Of a stretch of DNA of 33,269 nt, positions 11,831-20,554 are shown piece by piece. The notes below the pieces were generated by a model that saw only the letters and a list, made by a program, of their open reading frames with translations, did not search any database and had not been told where the DNA came from. The stretch's first letter is position 1. The number at the start of each line of letters is the position of its first letter. This DNA comes from Priapulus caudatus (lineage: Eukaryota; Priapulida; Priapulimorpha; Priapulimorphida; Priapulidae): contig NW_014577066.1 of assembly GCF_000485595.1 (NCBI RefSeq), forward strand, positions 298,648 through 331,916, read 5' to 3'. Made by a program: the position numbers and the translations under genes.

Positions 11831-12021
11831 AATATTCATTTTTCACACCACCTTACACTAGCCTCTTACCATGGAGATTTATTTATGGTAATTAAGTAGA
11901 CCATTTCTTCCACACATTAAAATTTTAATATTCATTTTTCACACCACCTTACACTAGCCTCTTACCATGGAGATTTATTTATGGTAATTAAGTAGACCAT
12001 TTCTTCCACACATTAAAATTT
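11831..12021. repeat. exact tandem duplication, two copies of about 95 bp
   Basis: 11831-11926 and 11927-12021 are identical over about 95 bases, from AATATTCATTTTTCACACC to CACATTAAAATTT. The pair begins 70 bases upstream of the KCTD9 start codon, so it lies in its likely promoter or 5' UTR. Perfect identity means a recent event or an assembly overlap artefact. Confidence 0.95.
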
Positions 12022-12044
12022 GCCCCTGTGGCAACAATTAAGGT

Positions 12045-12530
12045 AGGGTTCGACACTAACCCACGTCCAACCGACCTAGTCGGGTAAATGCTTGGTCCGG
12101 TCGCATACAACCAGAGTGCTAGTAGCCTGACTGGTCGTGTTAGAATTGGTCATATATATTGCACTGAAAGGTCACCTCTGGCTAGACTGGTTCGCAGGCC
12201 GCACTGTTTGTCGCAGAGCGTGTACATTGTCTAGCAGAGCGTGAGGCCGGATACCAGTCTACCCTTCGGCAAAAACAATAACGTGGCTTGCTGCCAGCCG
12301 CAGTAGACGATCGATAAACCGTGCACCCGTGTATGCCCGTGGTAGAATACGAATGCTGCACGTGAACTCAGCCCATGTGCGATTTAAAGCGCGGGAAACA
12401 GCATCTATGAATTCATGCGATGACACACTCTTATCTAGGGCTAGTGAAAGTTAGGTCAGGGCTAGTGGTTTTCCTCAGTTACTAGCCCGATGGTCTAGTG
12501 AAATAAAAAGTTAATGTTAATTGAACCCTG
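12045..12530. mobile_element. hAT-type MITE with 8-bp target duplication
   Basis: The element starts AGGGTTCGACACTAACC and ends GTTAATTGAACCCTG, an imperfect inverted pair. It is flanked by the perfect 8-base direct repeat ATTAAGGT at 12037-12044 and 12531-12538. The 8-bp duplication and the CAGGG-type ends fit the hAT superfamily. At 486 bp with no open frame it is non-autonomous. It separates the KCTD9 promoter region from the satellite. Confidence 0.88.
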
Positions 12531-12870
12531 ATTAAGGTACTAGAGCTACTGCATCACAAGTTAGCTATCTTAAAAAATTGGCCCAATCCTAGTTTAGCAC
12601 CCCGGATCAGTTTACCACATTTGCGGGGTACCAAACTATAAGGATTTAGCAAAAAAATCTTGCAGGGTTTGGTCAATACAAGAGTCAGGGTGCTTCCAGT
12701 CAGTTTTGCAGCTTGTGATCATCATACACCACACAATAACAAGTGATGTATTTAATTGTGGCTAGGGCGCGGTATATGAGTTTGCTGCAAATCACATACA
12801 ATGTGTGGCTCAAGGATATATATAACTATAAGAGCTGTCCACATTTGCATGTCACACATTGCGAAAATGA

Positions 12871-13244
12871 ATTGTGGTCAGCGCTCATATCCATGATTCA
12901 TGGATATAAGCGCTGACCACAATCATGGATATAAGGGCTGACCACAATCATGGATATAAGCGCTGACCACAATCATGGATATAAGCGCTGACCACAATCA
13001 TGGATATAAGCGCTGACCACAATCATGGATATAAGGGATGACCACAATCATGGATATAAGCGCTGACCACAATCATGGATATAAGGGCTGACCACAATCA
13101 TGGATATAAGCGCTGACCACAATCATGGATATAAGGGCTGACCACAATCATGGATATAAGCGCTGACCACAATCATGGATATAAGGGCTGACCACAATCA
13201 TGGATATAAGCGCTGACCACAATCATGGATATAAGCGATGTGTA
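12871..13244. repeat. 25-bp satellite, near-perfect part
   Basis: The unit TGGATATAAG-CGCTGACCACAATCA (25 bp) is repeated head to tail 13 times from 12901 to 13225. The first C of CGCTG alternates with G (GGCTG), so units 6-13 form a 50-bp dimer. One inverted unit at 12871-12895 precedes the array and makes a palindrome of about 53 bases with the first unit. There are no spacers, so this is a satellite and not CRISPR. Confidence 0.95.
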
Positions 13245-13945
13245 CCGACATTCTAGGATTATAATCGCTTGAACGCAGCAACTCATTCGGATATTAAGGG
13301 CTGAACCACGAATCATGGGGGATATTTTAAAAGCACTGAGCGATCACATATCATGGAAATAAAATTGAGCTGACCACAATCCGGATGATATAAGGCGGGG
13401 CTGAACCACAATCATGGGATTGATAAGCGCTGGACGGGTCACTAATTCTTATGGATTTATAAGCGCTTTGACTTTTTCTATTACATTTCGGTTTTTCGTT
13501 TTTTTTGTTCTTTTTTGTTGGTTATCATGGATATAAGTCTGGCTGACGGTTCACCAATCGATTGGATATTAAGGGCTTACCACATTTCAATCATTGGATA
13601 TAAGCACTGACCACAATCATGAATAAAAGGGCTGACACAAATCATGGATATAAGGCGCTTGACGCACAATATGGATAGTAAGCGCTGACTTATTCAACAA
13701 TCATTGGATATAAGCGCTGACCACTAATTCAATCGCTGAATGAAGGGCTGACAACAATCATTGGATTAAAGCGCTTGACGCACAATCAATGGATATAGTT
13801 AGCGGCTGCGACGGACACAATCAAGGATATTAAGCGCCTTGACCAGACAATCATGATATCGACGCTGACCAAAGTTGGTTCGGTGGTTTTTGATTCATCG
13901 TGATATAAAGCGTACCCAACAATCATGGATATAAGCGCTTGACAT
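13245..13945. repeat. 25-bp satellite, disordered part
   Basis: The same unit continues, recognisable by GGATATAAG, GCGCTGAC and ACAATCATGG, but with many one- or two-base insertions (ATATTAAG, CTGAACCAC, GCGCTTGAC) and short interruptions such as the T-rich patch near 13465-13520. The change from near-perfect to noisy is abrupt at about 13245. Confidence 0.85.
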
Positions 13946-14310
13946 TTCATTTGTTCAATACCATTTTCTGTTGTTCTATGGGTTTGCAATTGTAACCTTG
14001 ATTTCAATGTGTTTTGCGACTTCGATTGCATGCTGATCAACTGATCAGGCCTAATGCGCAAACCACATTCATCGTGTAGATTGTCGACGGTTCAATGTGG
14101 TGGAATTAACATATTATATGCTTATGCAGACGGCGCATGCGTTTGGATATGAACTTGGCGTTTGTGACCATTTGCTTTTCTATGTGTGCGTAGCATTTCG
14201 CGTGTCGTGTATGAGTGAACAGTTGTTGTGCGTGTATTGTTTGGCAATTACTTCGAAGTGCGGGGCTTGGCTGCGTTGGTGTATGTCTCTCGCAGACTCA
14301 GCACTGTGAC

Positions 14311-14410
14311 TCGTCTTACTCAGATGGCTCAACTGTAGAGTTGTCACCTCGCATGTGGAATGGTCGGGGTTCGTACCCCGGCCGGGTCAATACCAAAGAC
14401 TTGAAAAATG
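14311..14410 (+). mobile_element. tRNA-derived SINE head
   Basis: An A-box-like TGGCTCAACTGTAGAG (14325-14340) is followed by the segment CACCTCGCATGTGGAATGG and a B-box-like GGGTTCGTACCCC (14367-14379), then GGCCGGGTCAATACC. Spacing of the two boxes fits an internal RNA polymerase III promoter. It does not fold as an intact tRNA. The tail past about 14410 is T-rich and unclear. Confidence 0.7.
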
Positions 14411-15452
14411 GTAGACATTTGTTTTTCTTCTTTTTGTTTTGGTCTTGCTTTTATCTCTGCTTAGTTACTTTCTATTTTTTTCAGCAATATAATAGTATAG
14501 AGTCGTGGAAACGGTGCCATGAGCTAGTAGAGCCCTTTGTCATGGCGGCAGCCGTCAGTGGAAAACTCGTGAATCTTTCTTCACCCAACAACGCCCACTC
14601 CTACGGCCACTAGCCCGGCAGTCAGGCACCCGGAAACATTATCTATGTAAGTCGTCCCTGTTGATTGTTGAAACTTTTGTTCGGTTTTTTTCTTGGGCTT
14701 ACTCCGTAGTTCATCGTTATGGAAATAATTCTCTACGTTACACTTTCTATCACCAGGTCTTCTGCCTCATACTCGACTCGACTATCTTGATCTACTAACT
14801 ACTTTTGTCACACCCTGTTCCAAATATTTCTTCATTTATTACATATACACACCAACTTAATTCCACATTCCTCCCTACTCCCCTCTCGCTTCTCTTCATT
14901 CTGCAAAAATACACACCATTTCTAAAGCTTCCGAAACCAGTGGTAGTGCATCTTCCTCGCCAAGCTCGCCTCGTTTCTTCATTGTTCATACTCCACCCTA
15001 CCGCTAGGATTTAGTTAGATGTTTATTTGTCAAAACAATCGACGAAATTTTATATCACTATCGTCTATAAATAGAAATAAAACTGATATTTAATCTTTTA
15101 AATCACATACTCTATTATGTATATTACATTTACTTCTCCTATATAACGTAGATCAATTATATCTTTACTTAAGATTCACAGTGAAAACTCGGTTAAGCTC
15201 GCCATATGCGCGCTCCAATGTGCTCCAAAGTTAACAACTGCATCGTAATGGCAAAAAATCGAACGCCACTCTCTTCACATACCTCAAGAGTTGGCGCGAT
15301 GCAAAATTATTCCGTGTTTGTCCATATAAAACTGAAATAGTTCTATGCACAATTAATTAGTTGAGAGCATTCGTGTGATGAAATTAAACTGCTAGACTGC
15401 TTATTCCATGGACAACTGTCCATGGGCATCTTGGTTCGCCCACATCTCACGC
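14411..15452. other. about 1 kb, no gene identified
   Basis: It holds an ATGGCGGCAGCC motif at 14542, with an open run of 23 codons and then a strong donor-like ATGTAAGTC at 14645-14653, and pyrimidine-rich AT DNA. I cannot connect it to any downstream exon. Confidence 0.4.
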
Positions 15453-16086
15453 CAGGGTCGAATTAAAAAGCGGCCGAGAAGCGGCACAGGCAATCCTTTT
15501 TTCAGGGCACTGAGAAAATCGCCTTGCATTTTCTCCTAAAATGGAAGGCAACAGACGGCAATTTTAAAAGGCACCCAGGCAACTTTCAAAAATTTGAGAA
15601 AGCGGCACCAAGGCCCTTTTGTAAAATAAAGAAAACTTCTCACAAAATTAGTAGCACTCAACATCGTCTTCGCTTTTAATGCCAAAACAATATGCCCCAT
15701 GAAGCTTACACCGCGTAACACCGACCCTTGGTACCCGCCTCTGCTATGGAAGTAACACGTAAACCAACTAAATCTTTATATGCCGCGCTATCAGGAGTGA
15801 ATAATTATCGTGCTGTTATTTCGTTCGCCGTCTCCCTTGCGCACTATCGTTTAAGCTCCATCATTGCACCCTAACAGCACCGCACCCACGCGTGTTATGT
15901 TTGATTCGCATAAAAACGACACTAGGCGCAGTAGATAAAGGGACACCGACCGGCAATTACACAAAACGGGCAAGGCGGTGATGCCGTCGTCGAGTTTGGA
16001 ACTTTCTCAGGGGCTGCAGTACGGCAATTGATAGTGGATGGAAATCCGACCGGCACTTGCGTCGGTCGTCGTTAATTCGAGCCCTC
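15453..16086. mobile_element. probable TIR element, hAT-like ends
   Basis: The left end CAGGGTCGAATTAA and the right end GTTAATTCGAGCCCT are near reverse complements, with CAGGG-type termini as in the other hAT-like elements here. The interior is about 630 bp and non-coding. A clean target duplication is not visible; TCTCACGC and TCTCAAGC nearby differ by one base and do not abut the termini symmetrically. Confidence 0.55.
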
Positions 16087-16128
16087 GCTCTCAAGCGCTA
16101 CCCTAGACCGAACTAATTTCCTGTGGGT

Positions 16129-16857
16129 CCCATATAACTTTTTTTATATTTTGGTGAGGGTATTATATTGGGAACAGCAACGGGGTTCATTGAAACTTTC
16201 GTGAGATCGCCCCGCATGCAAAATGAATGCCTGAGAATGGGCCCGTACGCCGCTATTGGCGCAGGCGAAAAAACCTAAACCCGTTCCCTTCTACATATTC
16301 ACCTTGCACAGATATGTGTATACATTACATTCAAATCGTTATTCAACCTTCTTTAAAGATTGTTTTTTTTTTCAAGAAACACCGCTGCAATTCAAACTTT
16401 CGTCAGATAACATTCGCGCGCATTTACGAAAAACAAAACAATCAGAAACCCAGAACCCAATTCAGCAACAGCGAGTCTTATCAGCCTCCTGCAGCGCCAC
16501 AGATTACAAGAGAACCAGCTAAGTATGTTAACACTCCGCTCTGATTGGTCCTGATTGTTTGTAAATGGCGAATGTTATTTACGAAAGTGGATGCAGCAGG
16601 GGTTTCTGAAGAAACAAAAATGCTTTTACAGAAGTGAATAACGATGAAAGTGAATGTATACACCATATCTGTACAAGGGTTGAAGTCAATGTAGAAGGAA
16701 ACGGTAGGTTTTTTTTTTTTTTTATCGCGCCCAATAGGGCGTAACGGCCACATTCGCCAGCGATGCATTTTGCATGCATTCTGCACGAAAATTTCCAATG
16801 AACGCCCGTTCCTGTCCCAATATAACCCATCACCAAAATATAAAAAAGGTTATATGG
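16129..16857. repeat. large imperfect palindrome (foldback element)
   Basis: The left arm from about 16129 (CCATATAACTTTTTTTATAT) to about 16450 pairs with the right arm from about 16545 to 16857 (ending AAGGTTATATGG). Landmarks pair across the centre: ATTTTGGTGAGGG with its complement near 16825, TTCATTGAAA with CCAATGAACG, and CACAGATATGTGTATACA with its complement near 16660. Mirrored open frames on both strands (16227-16544 and 16481-16798) are a by-product of the symmetry. It abuts the 5' edge of a LINE relic. Confidence 0.85.
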
Positions 16858-16860
16858 CAG

Positions 16861-17748
16861 AAGTTATTCGTCTAAAAGCGCTACCAGAAAGCATCATCTA
16901 CTCTGCGCTTCCTGCGGAGAACTTACGAGGTGTCCAACCAGCAAACAAGCGTCTTGCATCATTCCAGCCCAGTGCGAACCCATAATGGAGTATTGGTGCA
17001 ATAGTATGGACCCGATAACCAGCGACAGGATAAGACCGACTGAGAAGATACAACACCGTGCAGCCCCGCTTCATCACACGAGAGGACTACGCACAGCAGA
17101 ACTCCAGGCTGTGTTACAGACATGCTTATCGTGCCCTACAGGTGAAAGCCTCCAAACCGCCGCCCGTGATATGAGAACTAAGCTAACCTATCTCTACAAA
17201 TCTCAGAGGGTTTTGGTACACCCAGCAATGCCCGCCGTCAGGTTTAACAACAGTTTCAAACGGCGCAAAAAGACGAGTGAGAGACCACCAGAAGATACAA
17301 ACACAAGGAGGCAGTTCATCAGTGCTTCCGATCACCGAACAGGGCGCTTTCAATTCGTCCTGAACTCAAAGATTTCAAACGTAACCAGCGTAACAACAAC
17401 CTGCACAGATAACCAGCCACGACAGCATATCAGAAGTGGCTATAATCCCCGCCCGGCAGCCGGCCCGCATATATCTGACGGCTGCGGGCACCGTCTTCGA
17501 TTTCCTAATGCCGCAGTTTTTAATTTTCATCGCAGCGTTATCTCAAAGTAAACAAGGGTTAGGGTTAGAACATGGGGGCCGGCATTTAGGAAATCGAAGA
17601 CCGTGCCCGGCTGCCGGGCATATAGCCACAGCGTACAAGAATTCCTTTTTTGTCCACACAGTGATAGAGTGGAACCACCTGGGTGACCACATAGTAACTG
17701 TGGACAGTGCTGAGCAATTTACATCTATGCTCAGCCAACATCAATTCT
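16861..17748 (+). pseudogene. LINE (Jockey/CR1-like) reverse transcriptase 3' relic
   Basis: The reading frame resembles the C-terminal thumb region of non-LTR retrotransposon ORF2: LRGVQPANKRLASFQ, then MEYWCNSMDP (family pattern LEY..W.P), EKIQHRAA (family pattern E.IQRRAAR) and YLYKSQRVLVHPAMPA. After an interruption it ends YKNSFFVHTVIEWNHL and EQFTSMLSQ-stop (family pattern YKNSFFPRTI.WN.LP). Stops or shifts separate the parts. A hairpin insert at about 17473-17621 splits it. The polymerase palm with its YADD motif is absent, so it is 5'-truncated and dead. Confidence 0.8.
17473..17621. mobile_element. hairpin insert inside the LINE relic
   Basis: The arms GGGCACCGTCTTCGATTTCC (17488-17507) and GGAAATCGAAGACCGTGCCC (17590-17609) pair almost perfectly, with further matching outside (CCGGCTGCCGGG). 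The central loop carries GGGTTAGGGTTAG. A GCATATA direct repeat occurs near both outer ends (about 17468 and 17617) and may be a target duplication. It falls where LINE homology is broken. Confidence 0.6.
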
Positions 17749-18041
17749 AAAATAATTAGCCCCCTCGATGCCAAATTTGGATACTGCAACGTACTACAAC
17801 AGAAACAGAGATGGCTATGCCATTTGCATTGCATCAAATCACTGCATCGGCCCAATCTGGCAATCAATACGAGGTCATGGCAATTGTGAATTGTGCAAAT
17901 CAGGCACATGGGTTGAAATCAGTTCGATACAATAATCTAACCATACACAAGACCCAAGAGTAGGGTTAGGATATCATTCTAGGGTATCATATTTTCTATT
18001 TTTGGACTATGGCAAAAGCCAAAACTATTTCACTTGCTATT

Positions 18042-18655
18042 ATTATATAATATTTTATTATTAATAGCGATCTTCACTGGAATGCCCACATTGATTATAT
18101 TTTAAGAAAGCGTCTCACGCCTTTGGTATGTTATGGCGTAACCTTAGCTTTGCAGATTCTAAAACTTGGTCCCTGGCTTTTAATACTATGGTTCTGCCCA
18201 TATTAGAATATGCTTCGCCAGGCTGGTAGCCCTATATACTTCAGAACTACTCAAAAATTGGATGCCATTCAGCATTAAGCTGCGAGGTGGGTTTCCAAAA
18301 TCTATCATGATAGTGTTGATATTGTTTTGGCTCGTCTTGATTGGCCTCCTCTTTGTGTCCGCTTTCTCCATGCTAAACTTGTAACTTTCCATAAAATCCA
18401 TCATGGTCAGGTGAAGATTGGCATTCCCTCTTGCCTGATGGAGCCTGTTCGATGCACTCAATCATCTGAGCGTGATCAATGCTTTTGGCATTTGCCATCT
18501 TCTAAAGATTCTTTTAAGTTTAGATTTTTTGTTTCTGTGATACCGTATTGGCAATGGAATTCGCTCCCTTCATCTTTGGTAAATTGCAAATTTGCAGGTT
18601 TTTCCACTGCAATCCGCAGTGTTGATCTATCGATTTGATCAACTTGTCTCTCCGT
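18042..18655 (+). pseudogene. second LINE reverse transcriptase 3' relic
   Basis: In two frames the segment reads LHWNAHIDYIL, ASHAFGMLWRNLSFAD, VLPILEYASPGW, KLDAIQ, ARWVSKIY, LARLDWPPLCVRFLHAKLV, FHKIHHGQVKIG and WNSLPSSL, then a stop near 18638. This is the usual order for the C-terminal part of non-LTR retrotransposon ORF2. It has in-frame stops and at least one frameshift and lacks the catalytic YADD region. It differs from the relic at 16861, so two LINE insertions are present. Its 3' tail is also found around 19970-20420. Confidence 0.82.
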
Positions 18656-19087
18656 ATTCGTTATAGTCCCTTGGAATTTTGAAGACTACTATTTATGAGG
18701 TTATGACGCTTGGCTTCCGCTAGACGTTCGCCACGGTCCTCTGGACTTAAAAAAGTGCAATGTGGCTTAAAAAATGTGCATTGTGGCTAAAAGGATAAAG
18801 CACACGCTGGCGAAAGGAAATAAATAATTACTTTGAGGCTGTTTTATTGGCCAAATAAACTGCCTTCAAGTAGATCTGACTCTCCTCGATGTTTTGTATG
18901 TACTTTGTGGCCACGTCACCAGATTTTGTGGAGATCGATCCATTTTTTGTGTAGAGCTATCCATATTAGACACGCGATACCATTGGTGCATTGATTCTAG
19001 GTCATGCTTGGCCCTATGCCTTACACTAGCCAATAAGAGAGTAGTTTACAGTTTGATACGTATCCTGGCAACGTGAAACAAATCGAG

Positions 19088-19345
19088 ATGGCTAGCCGGC
19101 AGAGTCTGATGAAAGATTTTTTTACTAGTGGAGGAAAGGAAGGATCAAGCCAAGATAATAAAAATAAATGTCCAGAAGTGAATAGTGAAAAGAAGGATAT
19201 TAAACCGTACGATAGAGATGGGCATGTCATACCGTACGATAGAGATGGCAGAGAACCAAGCTCATTGGTTTTCTGAATTTAAGGGGCTTATCAAGGAAAA
19301 CGATGTTTTGCTTTGTTCCTGGTGTAATGAAGCAGGTAAAAATAA
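19088..19345 (+). pseudogene. fragment of hAT-derived zinc-finger protein (KIAA1586/ZNF862-like)
   Basis: An ATG at 19088 opens MASRQSLMKDFFTSGGKEG, followed by a charged stretch with a 27-bp in-frame tandem duplication (PYDRDGHVI then PYDRDGRE; 19204 and 19231). The rest of the match, HWFSEFKGLIKENDVLLCSW then CNEAG, is in another frame, so a shift lies between. The pattern of a short basic/Ser start, PYDRD, then W..EF and C..C is typical of transposase-derived ZNF862-like proteins before the TTF zinc finger. Only the N-terminal part is present. The family assignment is by pattern memory and moderate. Confidence 0.5.
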
Positions 19346-19969
19346 TGTGTAGCCTATGCCCGAGGCAAGGCAGTGTACAAACAAAGTGTGGCTAATGAGT
19401 TGCCTTTGTGGCTAAAGGTTTTTATGGTTCATTTAGCCACGGTGGCTAAGACTAAATTACTGCAGAGGAAGCCTAGAACCTCAGAGGTTCCTTGCTCATC
19501 TGACGTATCAGGAATGGTTGGCTGTGCAGGGATTGTCATTGACACGGACAGCCAAGATAAGAATATCCCACCTTGCGTAGTGTTGTTGTTAATGTTATTG
19601 ACACTGACAGCCACCAATCAACCTCTTATTATACAGGGTGCTATCCACTATCCAGGCATTTAACACATGTTAGGTCTGATATGCATTTAAAGCTGAACCT
19701 GTTTTGTGACAGCCCATAAATTATCAGATGTTTAATTGACAAAGACATATTATAAGGGGGTCCTACTCTGGTGTTGGGTTACATTATTATACCTAGATCG
19801 AAATGAACTAAACGGACACTAGACAATGCGGCTAATAAAAAGAAAATTCAACTGGCTCTTTACAACTATATCAGAATCTACCAGCACTGGATCTCTCTAA
19901 TATAGTATTGAAGTCAGTTGACATTCTGAGTTGAATTTAGTGAACCAGCATACTTTTTGTACTTTCTGT
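19346..19969. other. unassigned stretch with short internal repeats
   Basis: It contains an open run of 96 codons at 19373-19663 with no recognised family. A segment with GACACGGACAGCCAAGAT is partly repeated as GACACTGACAGCCACC about 60 bases later. It is probably transposon-derived, given its neighbours. Confidence 0.35.
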
Positions 19970-20430
19970 GTCTTTACTGTCATCCACAGTGTTGGTATAT
20001 TGATTTGATCCATTTTGACTGTCTGTTGCCTTCAGTATAGTCCAGGGTGCGAAATTAACGGGAGTCCGGAGTCAAATACTCCCTGATTTACTGCCAGACT
20101 TCTTGATTTGACATATGCAGGAGTCCGTGTGACTCCCTGAAAATTCTTCCATACTAACTAGTTCGTTCCAGAGCACGGCCTCACAGAATTAACGTATTTT
20201 TTCAGCAAATGTCCAAAGAAAATTTGGCAGACGTGCAACCGCATGAATCTTAAAAATAAGCACATGCGTTATTGTTAATATCATTAATTTTGAACTTCAG
20301 ACTGGGAACTCCCTCATTTTGCCGCGGACTCCCTCTTTTTGAGGGCAGGGAGTCAGTTGGACTCCCTTGTTCAAAAGTTAATTTCTACCCCTGTAGTCTC
20401 TTCGACTTTGAAGACAAATTCTTGCAAGAT
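19970..20430 (+). repeat. LINE 3' tail copy split by a MITE
   Basis: 19970-20042 plus 20399-20430 match 18601-18695: both read ACTG..ATCC.CAGTGTTG, GATTTGATC, TATAGTC and, after the insertion point, GACTTTGAAGAC (TTTTGAAGAC in the other copy). The copy at 18601-18695 has no insert, so it shows the empty site of the MITE at 20043-20393. Confidence 0.8.
20043..20393 (+). mobile_element. MITE family with 5-bp target duplication, copy 1
   Basis: The terminal inverted repeats are CAGGGTGCGAAATTAAC and GTTAATTTCTACCCCTG. It is flanked by the direct repeat TAGTC at 20038-20042 and 20394-20398. The interior has repeated GGAGTC/GACTCC motifs that pair with each other. At 351 bp it is non-coding. A second, inverted copy sits in a PTCD3 intron at 22792-23496. 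A 5-bp duplication with CAGGG ends suggests a hAT5-like family; that label is inference. Confidence 0.9.
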
Positions 20431-20554
20431 TACAAGGTTACATGAATCAACAATTTCTTTTTAATTCTAATTCTAATTAGTCATTTAGCAACTATTTTAC
20501 AAATAACAATAATAGAAGCACGAAGTTGGATTTCATCACTGGTTTATCATACAG

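Noticed and set aside
12901-13244. CRISPR-like regular repeat
   Set aside because: Units are head to tail with no spacers, and the window is clearly animal nuclear DNA. It is a satellite.
14325-14380. Functional tRNA gene
   Set aside because: A- and B-box-like motifs are present but the arms do not form a cloverleaf and the flanking sequence matches a SINE-type body.
16227-16798. Pair of about 105-codon open frames on opposite strands
   Set aside because: They are mirror images produced by the large palindrome; no homology or splice signals.
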